Positions 7,797 through 16,242 of a DNA stretch of 51,223 nucleotides are shown here, one piece after another. The notes below the pieces were generated by a model. That model worked only from the letters and a program-made list of their open reading frames with translations, had not been told where the DNA came from and ran no database searches. Numbering within the stretch: position 1 is the stretch's first letter; each line of letters opens with the position of its first letter. The DNA comes from an uncultured Burkholderiales bacterium (GTDB lineage Bacteria; Pseudomonadota; Gammaproteobacteria; Burkholderiales; Burkholderiaceae_C), in the NCBI GenBank assembly GCA_937927685.1, contig CALBSC010000046.1:1-51223 (forward strand), written 5' to 3'. A program made the translations under genes and the position numbers.

Positions 7797-8111
7797 ATGA
7801 AAACCAAACCTACGCTGCTCGAATTGCTGCGCAAACAACCGGAGATGTACCTTCGGGATCTGCCGGAAACCATCCGCATTCCGGCACTCGACGGCAATCG
7901 CCCTGACGAAGTTGTGCGTCGACTCGAAGATGCCTCCATTGATGACCTGGCATTTGCGATTCAGGGCATGGAGTCCGAGTCCCGTCTGATCCATCGCCGC
8001 CTGAGCGGTCTGCGCGACCTGTACGAAATGGCCCGCAAGCGCGGCGCGCTCGGTGTGACTACTGTCGCTGAAGCGTTCGCCAACATCAGCACCGAGGAGG
8101 CCGGCAAATGA
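7797..8111 (+). CDS. conserved small hypothetical in the replication operon
   Basis: A 104-residue helical protein starting at the ATG at 7797 behind CAGGAG. The larger frame from 7590 overlaps the previous gene and is not used. No motif is recognised. Its stop overlaps the start of the AAA NTPase, which supports coupled expression with it. Confidence 0.7.
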   Translation: MKTKPTLLELLRKQPEMYLRDLPETIRIPALDGNRPDEVVRRLEDASIDDLAFAIQGMESESRLIHRRLSGLRDLYEMARKRGALGVTTVAEAFANISTEEAGK

Positions 8112-8995
8112 GCCTCCCCATCATTACTGCAGACCAGCGCCTGGCCGAGCGCCGTGGCGTGAAGGGTGTGCTCGTAGGCAAAAGCGGCATCGGCAAAACC
8201 TCACAACTCTGGACGCTGAAACCTACGGCCACGCTCTTCTTCGACCTTGAAGCGGGTGATCTCGCGGTCGAGGGCTGGGCCGGCGACACGATCCGTCCGC
8301 GCACCTGGCAGGAGTGCCGTGACTTCGCGGTGTACATCGGCGGACCGAACCCGGCGCTGCGCGACGACCAGCCGTTCAGCCAGGCCCACTTCGATTCCGT
8401 GTGTGCGCGCTTCGGTGATCCGGCCGTGCTGGACAAGTACGACACCGTGTTCGTCGACTCCATCACTGTGGCCGGTCGCCTGTGCCTCCAATGGTGCAAA
8501 GGTCAGCCCCAGGCCTACTCAGAGAAGACCGGCAAACCCGACAGCCGGGGTGCATACGGGCTGATGGGCCAGGAAATGATTGGCTGGCTGACTCACCTGC
8601 AGCACACGCGTGGCAAGAACGTGTGGTTCGTCGGCATCCTCGACGAACGTCTGGATGACTTCAATCGCCGCGTGTTCTCCCTGCAGATCGACGGCTCCAA
8701 AACCGGCCTGGAACTGCCCGGCATCGTGGATGAGGTCGTCACCCTGGCCGAGCTGAAGGCCGATGACGGTGCCAGTTACCGCGCCTTCGTCTGCCACACG
8801 CTGAACGCATGGGGCTACCCCGCCAAGGACCGCTCCGGGCGGCTCGATCCGATCGAGGAACCCCACCTCGGCCGCCTCATGGAAAAGATCGCCGGCCCGG
8901 CCAGGCCCGTCACCGAGCGACTTGATTTCGCCCATCCAGCCCCCGCTGCTGCGCCTGCACTTACCCCCGAATCCACTACGACTCAGGAGTCCTGA
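8108..8995 (+). CDS. phage AAA NTPase (PF13479-type nucleotide-binding protein)
   Basis: A 295-residue P-loop ATPase with Walker A GKSGIGKTS (residues 24-32), a Walker B-like strand VFVDSI at about 115-120 and a RecA-like continuation (KNVWFVGILDER). It matches the phage nucleotide-binding family often found beside a DUF669-type ssDNA-binding protein and a helicase. It has been proposed to act in strand annealing or recombination-dependent replication. GAGGAGG precedes the ATG, which overlaps the upstream stop. The C-terminal 40 residues are Pro/Ala-rich and probably unstructured. Confidence 0.88.
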   Translation: MSLPIITADQRLAERRGVKGVLVGKSGIGKTSQLWTLKPTATLFFDLEAGDLAVEGWAGDTIRPRTWQECRDFAVYIGGPNPALRDDQPFSQAHFDSVCARFGDPAVLDKYDTVFVDSITVAGRLCLQWCKGQPQAYSEKTGKPDSRGAYGLMGQEMIGWLTHLQHTRGKNVWFVGILDERLDDFNRRVFSLQIDGSKTGLELPGIVDEVVTLAELKADDGASYRAFVCHTLNAWGYPAKDRSGRLDPIEEPHLGRLMEKIAGPARPVTERLDFAHPAPAAAPALTPESTTTQES

Positions 8996-8997
8996 TC

Positions 8998-9603
8998 ATG
9001 ACCTACTTCGATTTCAATTCTGCTTCAGAACAGACCTCTTTCGACCTGATCCCCAAAGGCACGCTGGTGCGTGTCCGCATGACCATCAAGCCGGGTGGCT
9101 TCGATGATCCGTCTCAGGGATGGACCGGCGGCTACGCCACCCGCAACGACAACACCGGCTCGGTGTATTTGAACTGCGAGTTCGTCGTGATGGAGGGTGA
9201 GTTCGCCCGTCGCAAGATGTGGTCGCTGATCGGCCTGCACAGTCCGAAAGGCCCTGAGTGGGCCAACATGGGCCGCACCTTCGTCAAGGCGATCCTCAAC
9301 TCAGCGCGCGGCGTTCATCCTGGCGACAACAGTCCTACCGCGCAGAACGCGCGCCGCATCAGCGGGTTTGCCGATCTCGATGGTATCGAGTTTCTCGGCA
9401 AGGTCGACTGGGACAAAGACCAGAACGGCCAAGACAAGAGTGTGATCAAGGCCGCGATCACGCCCGACCACAAGGACTACGCCGCCCGCATGGGTGGCGC
9501 GCAGGGAGCGGCGAAAGCGCCAGCACCCGCAAACGGGTCGAACGCGTATGCCCAGGCCACGGGCCGTGCAGCCTTGCCGGCTCGCCCTAGCTGGGCACAG
9601 TAA
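8998..9603 (+). CDS. putative ssDNA-binding protein of the replication operon
   Basis: A 201-residue protein with AGGAG ahead of its ATG. The body, residues 15-150, is beta-rich with many aromatic and charged positions (GTLVRVRMTIKPGG, YLNCEFVVMEGEFARRKMWSLIGL). That fits an OB-like fold such as in DUF669 proteins. The tail from about 160 is Ala/Gly/Pro-rich, like the flexible tail of an SSB. The position between an AAA NTPase and a helicase is typical for a phage SSB or annealing partner. The assignment rests on context and general character. Confidence 0.6.
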   Translation: MTYFDFNSASEQTSFDLIPKGTLVRVRMTIKPGGFDDPSQGWTGGYATRNDNTGSVYLNCEFVVMEGEFARRKMWSLIGLHSPKGPEWANMGRTFVKAILNSARGVHPGDNSPTAQNARRISGFADLDGIEFLGKVDWDKDQNGQDKSVIKAAITPDHKDYAARMGGAQGAAKAPAPANGSNAYAQATGRAALPARPSWAQ

Positions 9604-9616
9604 GGGGGACGCCGCC

Positions 9617-11293
9617 ATGATGCTCCGCCCCCGCCAAGCCCTGCTGGTCGAGCGCTCCTTGGCGGCGCTCGCCCAACACGGCAACACTCTGTCTGTTGGC
9701 CCCACCGGGTCAGGCAAGACCATCATGCTGTCGGCGGTGGCCGGCAGCTTGTTGGCCGAGCCAGATGCCAAGGCCTGCATCCTCGCCCACCGTGATGAGC
9801 TGACCGGCCAGAACCTGACCAAATTCGCACGGGTGAATCCGGGCGTCAGCACCTCCGTGTTCGATGCCAAGGACAAATCCTGGTCCGGTCGCGCCACGTT
9901 CGCGATGGTGCAAACGCTGTCGCGTGACAACCATCTCGCGGCCATCCCGATCCTCGATCTGCTCGTGATCGATGAAGCGCATCACGCAGCATCGGCGTCC
10001 TACCGCCACGTGATCGACCGGGTCCTGGACAAGAACCCGTGCGCCCAGATCTTCGGGGTGACCGCGACGCCAGCCCGCAGTGACGGCAAGGGACTGCGGG
10101 AGGTCTTCAGCAACGTCGCGGATCAAATCACCCTCGGCGAGTTGATCGCCTCCGGCCACCTCGTGCCGCCACGCACCTTTGTCATCGACGTCGGCGCGCA
10201 GGAGCAGTTGACGCGGGTCCGGCGCACGGCCACTGACTTCGACATGACGCAAGTCGAGGCGATTCTCAACAAGACGCCCATCACCGATGCCGTGATCCGT
10301 CATTGGCGCGAGAAGGCCGGCGAGCGCAAGACGATCGTGTTCTGCTCGACGGTCGCCCATGCCGAGTGCGTGCGCCAGGCCTTTCAGGATGCCGGTGTGT
10401 CCGCTGTGATCGTACATGGCGATCTTTCAGACACAGAGCGAAAGGCACGACTGGCCGACTACGAATCCGGCAACGCGCAGGTGGTGGTCAATGTGGCTGT
10501 GCTGACGGAGGGCTACGACTTCACGCCGACTTCGTGCGTGGTGCTGCTGCGACCCAGCTCGCACAAGTCGACGCTGACCCAGATGATCGGGCGTGGACTG
10601 CGCACCGTTGATCCCGTCGAGCATCCGGGCGTGATCAAGACCGATTGCGTGGTCCTGGACTTCGGCACCGCGACCTTGATGCACGGATCTCTGGAACAGG
10701 ACGTCAATCTCGACGGACACCAGCATCACGGCGAAGCGCCCACCAAGGACTGCCCGTCCTGTGAAGCCACCGTCCCGCTGGGCTGCCGCGAATGCCCTCT
10801 GTGCTGCTTCGTCTGGGAGAACGAGACCACCGAGGAAGGAGATGCGCTGGCCGATTTCGTGATGACCGAGATCGATCTGCTCAAGCGCTCCAACTTCCGC
10901 TGGTGCGACCTGTTCGGCTGCGACGACGCACTGATGGCGACCGGCTTCAACGCCTGGGGTGGCGTGTTCTTCCTCAACGGACGCTGGCATGCCGTGGGCG
11001 GAGGGAAGGATATTCAGCCGCGCTTGCTGGCCGTTGGCGAGCGCACCGTCTGCATGGCCAAAGCCGATGACTGGCTGAACGACCGCGAGTCGGCGGATTC
11101 TGCACACAAGACACGGCGCTGGCTGAACGAGCCGCCTACGCAGAAGCAACTCCAGTATCTGCCGCAGGCGCTACGCGCCGACTTTGGCATGACGCGTTAT
11201 CAGGCGTCAGCACTGCTGTCCTTCCAGTTCAACAAGTCGTCGATTCAGCGCCTCGTGGTGGCTGCCAACGATGCCCACCGGGAGGCCGCGTGA
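9617..11293 (+). CDS. DEAD/DEAH-box superfamily 2 helicase
   Basis: A 558-residue helicase. I chose the ATG at 9617 after AGGGGG; upstream codons would overlap the previous gene. Motif I is GPTGSGKT (28-35), motif II is DEAH (119-122) and motif III-like TATPAR follows. In the second RecA domain VFCSTVAHAECV and QMIGRGLRT (motif VI) are present. A four-cysteine cluster (CPSCEATVPLGCRECPLC) follows, probably a zinc finger, then a C-terminal module with unknown fold. It is related to phage and RadD/YejH-type helicases and is likely to act in origin opening or replication-fork processing. Confidence 0.92.
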   Translation: MMLRPRQALLVERSLAALAQHGNTLSVGPTGSGKTIMLSAVAGSLLAEPDAKACILAHRDELTGQNLTKFARVNPGVSTSVFDAKDKSWSGRATFAMVQTLSRDNHLAAIPILDLLVIDEAHHAASASYRHVIDRVLDKNPCAQIFGVTATPARSDGKGLREVFSNVADQITLGELIASGHLVPPRTFVIDVGAQEQLTRVRRTATDFDMTQVEAILNKTPITDAVIRHWREKAGERKTIVFCSTVAHAECVRQAFQDAGVSAVIVHGDLSDTERKARLADYESGNAQVVVNVAVLTEGYDFTPTSCVVLLRPSSHKSTLTQMIGRGLRTVDPVEHPGVIKTDCVVLDFGTATLMHGSLEQDVNLDGHQHHGEAPTKDCPSCEATVPLGCRECPLCCFVWENETTEEGDALADFVMTEIDLLKRSNFRWCDLFGCDDALMATGFNAWGGVFFLNGRWHAVGGGKDIQPRLLAVGERTVCMAKADDWLNDRESADSAHKTRRWLNEPPTQKQLQYLPQALRADFGMTRYQASALLSFQFNKSSIQRLVVAANDAHREAA

Positions 11294-11712
11294 AATGTGC
11301 AGTCTGCTCCCGCAAAGCCAAGGGCTTCGGCTACTTCAATCCACGCCTGCCGCGCAGCGACCCTCGGCGCTACTCGGACCGCTGGGTGTTCTGCTCCATG
11401 CGCTGCCAGAACGCGTTCTGCAAGCTCATGACGAAAACGGAGGGACAAATGATCGATCCCAGTGAGATGGAGCTCGCCGCCATGGCGTCCTGCCTGGCGC
11501 CGCTTGGCGAGTATGTCGGCTCCATCGGTATGCAGCGACCGCTGGCGGACTACAGCAAAGACGAAGTGCTGATGCTGATCGACGTCGTGGTGAGCGCCTA
11601 CCAGGAACACATGCTCGTCGAGCACGAGCGTATGGCAGAAAAGGACCGCGCCTTTCTTGAGGAGCGACTCGCCCGCCAGGGCAAGCCGGCTTCGACGGGG
11701 GTGCCATTCTGA
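11290..11712 (+). CDS. zinc-finger protein with DUF6511-type C-terminus
   Basis: A 140-residue protein, GTG start overlapping the helicase stop (GTGA), with GGGAGG upstream. Cysteines at KCAVC and FCSMRC in the first 40 residues form a likely zinc finger. The segment EYVGSIGMQRPLADYSKDEV with the following helix resembles DUF6511 phage proteins. The C-terminal end is a charged helix. The operon position suggests a replication accessory role, not demonstrated. Confidence 0.75.
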   Translation: MKCAVCSRKAKGFGYFNPRLPRSDPRRYSDRWVFCSMRCQNAFCKLMTKTEGQMIDPSEMELAAMASCLAPLGEYVGSIGMQRPLADYSKDEVLMLIDVVVSAYQEHMLVEHERMAEKDRAFLEERLARQGKPASTGVPF

Positions 11713-12467
11713 TGCTGGATTTCAATCACCGCCCCAAGATCCATGAGCAGATCGGCGTGCTCATCGATACCGCGCTGAGCACTGAACGCGACAACCAACC
11801 CCGGCGCAACTATCTCGGTGCGTCGAGGTTGGGCGTTGCTTGCGAGCGCGCGCTGCAATACGAGTATTTGCAAACCCCCGTCGATTCTGGCCGGGAACTC
11901 CCGGGTCGCGTTTTGCGCATCTTTGAGGTGGGGCACGCCCTCGAAGAGTTAGCCATCCGCTGGCTGCGCATGGCCGGATTCGATCTGTACACCCAAAAGG
12001 CTAGCGGCTGCCAATTCGGATTCTCCGTCGCAGGCGGTCGCATTCAAGGGCACGTCGATGGCGTCCTGAACGGCGGCCCCGCAGAGCTGCGAATGAGCTA
12101 TCCGGCCCTGTGGGAGTGCAAGACCATGAACGATAAGTCCTGGCGGGACACGGTCAAGCACGGCGTCAGCAAATCCAAACCGGTCTATGCCGCGCAGATG
12201 GCGATCTATCAGGCCTACATGGAGGCCAGCATTCCGGGTATCTCAGCGAATCCGGCCTTGTTCACCGCCATCAACAAGGACTCCGAGGAGATCTGGTTCG
12301 AGCTGGTCCCGTTCGACGGCGGGCTGGCGCAGCGCATGTCCGATCGCGCGGTTCGGGTCATCACGGCGACGGACAGTCAGGAACTGTTGCCGCGCCATAC
12401 GACCACGCCAACACATGTCGAGTGCAAGTTCTGCTCCTGGCAGGACCGCTGCTGGGGTGCGAGATGA
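11712..12467 (+). CDS. PD-(D/E)XK nuclease, Cas4/RecB-like
   Basis: A 251-residue protein. GHVDGVL (motif II Asp), LWECKTM (E-x-K) and YAAQMAIYQAYM (the QxxxY motif) are the RecB/Cas4 nuclease signature. One cysteine near residue 39 (GVACERAL) and three in the C-terminal CKFCSWQDRC could hold an Fe-S cluster, as in Cas4 and AddB. The start overlaps the previous stop by one base. No Cas genes are near, so this is a phage recombination or replication exonuclease. Confidence 0.85.
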   Translation: MLDFNHRPKIHEQIGVLIDTALSTERDNQPRRNYLGASRLGVACERALQYEYLQTPVDSGRELPGRVLRIFEVGHALEELAIRWLRMAGFDLYTQKASGCQFGFSVAGGRIQGHVDGVLNGGPAELRMSYPALWECKTMNDKSWRDTVKHGVSKSKPVYAAQMAIYQAYMEASIPGISANPALFTAINKDSEEIWFELVPFDGGLAQRMSDRAVRVITATDSQELLPRHTTTPTHVECKFCSWQDRCWGAR

Positions 12468-14656
12468 TGGCCGACAACATCATCTGGCTCGACTTCAATG
12501 ACGCCCCTGAGCAGCGCGACGAGCTGGCCTCCGATACCGATGCACTGCGTACTGGGCTGATGGGCCGGCTCGAGGCCGTTCTTCACTACCTGTTTCCACA
12601 GGGGCGCATCCGGGGTGGCAAGTTCACCATCGGTGACGTCGATGGCAACCCTGGCAAGAGTCTGGTGGTTGAGCTCGACGGTCCACGGCGCGGCCTGTGG
12701 AAGGACTTCTCCACCGACGAGGGTGGCGACATCATCGATTTGTGGGCGCGGTCGCAAGGCCGCTCCGCCCGAAGCGACTTTCCACGTATCGCTGGGGAGA
12801 TCCGGCAGTGGCTCGGTCTTGCTCCACCGAACATCACGCCGATGCGCCGCGATGTTCGCAGCGTGCCAATGGACGACCTCGGCGCTTACACCGCCAAGTG
12901 GGACTATCTGTCACCCGAGGGCGAACTGATCGCCTGCGTCTACCGCTACGACCCACCGACGGGCAAGGAATATCGCCCCTGGGATGTTCGTGCCCGCATG
13001 TGGCGCGCGCCCGACCCCAGGCCGCTCTACAACCTCCCGGTCATCTCGAGGGCGCGAGAGGTCGTCCTGGTCGAAGGCGAGAAGTGTGCGGCTGCATTGA
13101 TCGCTTGCGGCATTGCGGCCACCACCGCGATGAACGGCGCCAAGGCTCCTGTCGACAAAACCGACTGGCATCCGTTGGCGGGGAAATCCGTGGTCATCTG
13201 GCCGGACCGGGATGCACCCGGCTGGGACTACGCCGAAAGTGCAGCGCGTGCTTGCGTGGCTGCGGGCAGCACATCAGTGGCGATCCTGGTGCCGCCCACC
13301 GGCAAGCCGGCCAAGTGGGACGCCGCCGACGCGGTCGACGAAGGGTTCGACTGCGTGGCATTCATCGCCCAGGGCGAACGCCGCGTGGTCAAGGCGGCAG
13401 CACCGCCTCTGCCCACCTTCACGCTGGGTGAACTGCTCGACGACAACTCACCGCTGCCACCCGATCTGATCTCTCCGCGCGTGCTGACGCCGGCAGGCAT
13501 GTTGGTGTTCGGCGGTGCGCCCAAGGTCGGCAAGAGTGACTTCCTGCTGTCGTGGCTGGCGCACATGGCCGCTGGCGCTGCGTTTCTGGGTATGCAGCCA
13601 CCCAAACCGTTGCGGGTGTTTTACCTGCAGGCCGAGGTTCAGTACCACTACCTGCGCGAGCGTGTGAAGGATGTCCGCCTGCCGGCACACCGGCTGCAGG
13701 ATGCGCGTGCCAACTTCGTCGCCACACCGCAGTTGCGGCTGGTGCTTGATGACGCAGGCCTGGCGCAGGTGATCCCCGCAATCGCCAATGCCTTCGGCGT
13801 GGAGCCGCCCGACATCATCGCCATCGATCCGATTCGCAACGTGTTCGACAGTGGTGATGCCGGTGGCGAGAACGATAACGGGGCCATGCTGTTCTTCTTG
13901 TCGCAACGGGTGGAGCGGATTCGCCAGGCGGTCAATCCTGATGCCGGAATCATCTTGGCGCACCACACCCGGAAACTGGGCAAAAAACAGTTCGAGGAAG
14001 ACCCGTTCCAGGCCCTGGCAGGAGCAGGAAGCCTTCGCGGCTATTACTCCACCGGGATGTTGCTGTTCCGACCGGATGAGACGCGCACGACCCGGCAACT
14101 GATCTATGAGTTGCGCAACGGTGCCGGCATTCCACTCAAGCACATCGACAAGGTTCAGGGCGAGTGGCGCGAGGTCGACGCCAATGATCGGTTGGTGATG
14201 AAGGAGTACGGCGAGCGGCTCGATGCAGAGCGTCGGCGCAAGCGGGACGCGATCCTCGAGATTCTGTTTCAGGAAGCTGCCAACGGACGCTGCTACACCG
14301 CCAACCAGTTTGCCGAAGGCTTTGAAGGCAAGGCTGGGCTGGGTGGCGAGCGCACCATCCGCGAGCGGCTATCGGCCCTGGCGACTCAGGGCTACATCAA
14401 GTATTTCCGCAACGCCGCTGACTACGGTTTGCCGTCCTGCGGACGCACCAAGTTCGGCTACCTGTGCGTGGAGGGCATGGCGTTGCAGATGGCTATCGGG
14501 CCGCCTGATCTGGAGACCGGCGAGGTGGTGATCGAAAGCCGTCCGGTCCTGCCCACCCACTACAAATGCCCGCAATCGGGGGCCGCCATGCCGGTCGAGA
14601 ACCCCGAAGTGTGGGTTTACCAAGATGACCTCAACGATACCCAGGAGCCCGCATGA
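12464..14656 (+). CDS. TOPRIM primase-helicase (RepA/RecA-type AAA)
   Basis: A 730-residue protein; the ATG at 12464 overlaps the nuclease stop (ATGA). An N-terminal domain with GLWKDFSTDEGGDIIDLW resembles the phage primase N-terminus. The TOPRIM core has VLVEGEK (201-207) and WPDRDAPG (246-253). The helicase domain has Walker A GAPKVGKS (351-358), the Walker B strand IIAIDPIRNVFD and the sensor-like ILAHHTRK. The last 130 residues look like a winged-helix tail. It combines primer synthesis and unwinding at the phage fork. The heptamer array right behind the gene is a plausible loading site. Confidence 0.92.
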   Translation: MMADNIIWLDFNDAPEQRDELASDTDALRTGLMGRLEAVLHYLFPQGRIRGGKFTIGDVDGNPGKSLVVELDGPRRGLWKDFSTDEGGDIIDLWARSQGRSARSDFPRIAGEIRQWLGLAPPNITPMRRDVRSVPMDDLGAYTAKWDYLSPEGELIACVYRYDPPTGKEYRPWDVRARMWRAPDPRPLYNLPVISRAREVVLVEGEKCAAALIACGIAATTAMNGAKAPVDKTDWHPLAGKSVVIWPDRDAPGWDYAESAARACVAAGSTSVAILVPPTGKPAKWDAADAVDEGFDCVAFIAQGERRVVKAAAPPLPTFTLGELLDDNSPLPPDLISPRVLTPAGMLVFGGAPKVGKSDFLLSWLAHMAAGAAFLGMQPPKPLRVFYLQAEVQYHYLRERVKDVRLPAHRLQDARANFVATPQLRLVLDDAGLAQVIPAIANAFGVEPPDIIAIDPIRNVFDSGDAGGENDNGAMLFFLSQRVERIRQAVNPDAGIILAHHTRKLGKKQFEEDPFQALAGAGSLRGYYSTGMLLFRPDETRTTRQLIYELRNGAGIPLKHIDKVQGEWREVDANDRLVMKEYGERLDAERRRKRDAILEILFQEAANGRCYTANQFAEGFEGKAGLGGERTIRERLSALATQGYIKYFRNAADYGLPSCGRTKFGYLCVEGMALQMAIGPPDLETGEVVIESRPVLPTHYKCPQSGAAMPVENPEVWVYQDDLNDTQEPA

Positions 14657-15423
14657 ACACGCATCATCAAGTTGGCAAAAATTCTGCCAACTGGAACCCA
14701 TCTTTTGCCAACTGGATTCAGTTGGCAGACCCTTGCCAACTTCATTCTCATATAAATCAACGTATTAGGTCGATGTTGGCAAGTTGGCAAGTTGGAAACG
14801 CTGCCAACTTGCCAACTGGCGAAAACCCGCGTGGTTATTGGGTTTGCGGGGATTCTTCAGTTGGCGAAAACTCCCCCTCCTACTACGTAGGAGAGGGAAC
14901 AGGGGTTCCCTCTCCTTCACGTAGGCAGGTTTCCTCCGATGGCTGTGGCGTGAATCTGAATCGGCGGGTACTGCTCGCACTCGATCTCGGGACCACCACC
15001 GGCTGGGCACTGCTGACCCGGGAGGGTGACATTGCGCACGGGTTTGCCAGTTTCCGACCGCAGCGCTTTGAGGGCGGCGGCATGCGGTTTCTGCGTTTCA
15101 AACGCTGGCTGGGGGAACTCAAGACGATCGCCCAGGACATCCATGCGGTGTACTTCGAAGAGGTGCGCCGTCACGCCGGGGTGGACGCTGCCCATGTCTA
15201 CGGCGGCCTGATGGCCACGCTCACTGCCTGGTGCGAGCACCAGAACATCGCCTATCTCGGGGTGCCTGTCGGGACCATCAAAAAGCACGCCACCGGTAAA
15301 GGTAACGCCGGCAAGGCCGAGATCATCGCAGCCATGCGCGCGCTGGGTCACCCGGTCACGGATGACAACGAGGCGGACGCACTGGCCTTGTTGCACTGGG
15401 CCATCCAGACGCAGGAGGCCTGA
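14653..15423 (+). CDS. RuvC-like Holliday-junction resolvase family protein
   Basis: The conserved part is residues 104-256: LLALDLGTTTGWALL (first acidic residue of an RNase H fold), VYFEEVRRHAG (second) and DDNEADALALLHW (C-terminal acidic pair). That is the RuvC-like crossover nuclease pattern. The frame starts at an ATG overlapping the primase stop with AGGAG upstream, giving 256 residues. The first 98 are encoded by an iteron array and hairpins and look non-conserved. The alternative start is the GTG at 14950, giving 157 residues. I favour 14950 for the functional domain but cannot exclude the coupled upstream start. Confidence 0.8.
   Translation: MNTHHQVGKNSANWNPSFANWIQLADPCQLHSHINQRIRSMLASWQVGNAANLPTGENPRGYWVCGDSSVGENSPSYYVGEGTGVPSPSRRQVSSDGCGVNLNRRVLLALDLGTTTGWALLTREGDIAHGFASFRPQRFEGGGMRFLRFKRWLGELKTIAQDIHAVYFEEVRRHAGVDAAHVYGGLMATLTAWCEHQNIAYLGVPVGTIKKHATGKGNAGKAEIIAAMRALGHPVTDDNEADALALLHWAIQTQEA
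14670..14866. repeat. array of GTTGGCA heptamers, candidate phage replication origin
   Basis: Exact GTTGGCA copies start at 14671, 14721, 14775 and 14783. Its complement TGCCAAC starts at 14685, 14706, 14734, 14802 and 14810. One-mismatch copies start at 14791 and 14860. Neighbouring copies pair: 14670-14677 with 14685-14692 (8 bp), 14720-14727 with 14734-14741 (8 bp), and 14775-14789 with 14802-14816, a perfect 15-bp stem with a 12-nt loop. An AT-rich stretch (14741-14769) sits in the middle, like an unwinding element. The location behind the primase-helicase gene fits an iteron origin; an operator cluster is the alternative. Confidence 0.75.
14877..14915. other. two overlapping hairpins next to the heptamer array
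   Basis: CTCCTA (14877-14882) pairs with TAGGAG (14888-14893). GGAGAGGGAAC (14890-14900) pairs perfectly over 11 bp with GTTCCCTCTCC (14905-14915) around an AGGG loop. They share bases 14890-14893, so only one can form fully at a time. No T run follows, so a simple terminator is unlikely. An origin structure or translation-control element is possible. Confidence 0.6.
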
Positions 15424-15425
15424 AC

Positions 15426-15629
15426 ATGAAAACACCGACACCTCACTACCGCTGCCCCCTGGGGCGGCTTCAGCCCCAGTCGCCCGATCTGGACGCCATC
15501 AAGCAAAGCGGCTGGCAGGAGCAGCGCATCTTGGTGGTGCATGCCGATGACAGCCGCTTGGACTTCCTTGAGCAGGAGATCGTTCGTCGCATCGGCCAGC
15601 GTCTTTACGGAGGGTCTCGCCATGGCTAA
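15426..15629 (+). CDS. small conserved phage hypothetical
   Basis: A 67-residue protein with AGGAGG 8 bp ahead of its ATG, between the RuvC-like gene and the DUF6362 gene, whose start it overlaps. It has a Pro-rich N-terminus and a C-terminal strand-helix (RILVVHADDSRLDFLEQEI). The function is unknown. Confidence 0.6.
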   Translation: MKTPTPHYRCPLGRLQPQSPDLDAIKQSGWQEQRILVVHADDSRLDFLEQEIVRRIGQRLYGGSRHG

Positions 15630-16008
15630 GTGGACGATCGAGGAGGTAGCCTTGCGCTTCAGTCAGGCGGCAGATGTGGCCCGGCGTCTGCCAGCGGTTC
15701 GGGTCCAGGGCTACTTCAACTGCTGGCCGGCAATCAAACGCGCCGACCATGAAAACCTCGGTGCGGATGACCGGCCACCGGTCTATTTCCCGCCCAGTCC
15801 GGAGTCGGTCGATCGGATGCTGGAGGTGATGCGCTGGGTGCTCTGGCTGGAAGAAGAGCAACGGCACCTGGTCTGGATGCGCGCCAAGCGCTATGGCTGG
15901 CGGGAGATCGGTATCCGCTTTGCCTGTGACCGCAGCACCGCTTGGCGGCGCTGGCAGATGGCCCTGGCCAAGGTCGCGCTGCACCTCAATCTGGAGGGTC
16001 GGTCATGA
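15622..16008 (+). CDS. DUF6362 family protein with C-terminal HTH
   Basis: A 128-residue protein starting at the ATG at 15622 behind GGAGGG. VQGYFNCWPAIKR and the later WREIGIRFACDRSTAWRRW match DUF6362, whose end resembles a sigma-region-4 or transposase-type helix-turn-helix. Many phages carry it just before late genes, which suggests regulation of late transcription. That role is inferred from position and HTH character. Confidence 0.75.
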   Translation: MAKWTIEEVALRFSQAADVARRLPAVRVQGYFNCWPAIKRADHENLGADDRPPVYFPPSPESVDRMLEVMRWVLWLEEEQRHLVWMRAKRYGWREIGIRFACDRSTAWRRWQMALAKVALHLNLEGRS

Positions 16009-16058
16009 AATTGCATGAAATCGCCAGCGCTTTCCAAGACCTGTGGAGCCTTGCGTAA
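16005..16058 (+). CDS. 17-codon micro-ORF, possible leader or gene remnant
   Basis: An ATG overlaps the DUF6362 stop (ATGA), with GGAGGG 5-6 bp upstream. It encodes MKLHEIASAFQDLWSLA and stops. The start signals are as good as for the real genes around it. It may be a leader peptide or the first codons of a deleted gene. Confidence 0.3.
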   Translation: MKLHEIASAFQDLWSLA

Positions 16059-16242
16059 CCCTGCGGGTGGAACCCGAAATCAGGCGTGCAACATATCCGC
16101 CGGATTGGCGTAGTATTTCAGCTATCTTCGGGACAGAGGTGCGAGGCAAACGCCCACCCTGATCCCTGCCACCCCAACTCTTCGAACCCGCCCTGAGCCC
16201 TGATGCTCTTTGCGGGTTTGTCGTTTCCTGGCCCCGACCATC
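16059..16242. other. intergenic region with long-loop hairpin
   Basis: No gene is seen. AACCCGC (16185-16191) pairs with GCGGGTT (16212-16218) over a 20-nt loop, just before the methyltransferase start. The hairpin may be a weak terminator or control structure. No clear promoter is identified. Confidence 0.3.

Noticed and set aside
11712..12467. Cas4 of a CRISPR system
   Set aside because: It is embedded in a phage replication operon with no other cas genes or array, so a phage exonuclease is more likely.
14670..14866. CRISPR array
   Set aside because: The repeats are 7-8 bp, occur in both orientations and have irregular spacing. No cas genes are nearby apart from a Cas4-like nuclease family member of phage type.
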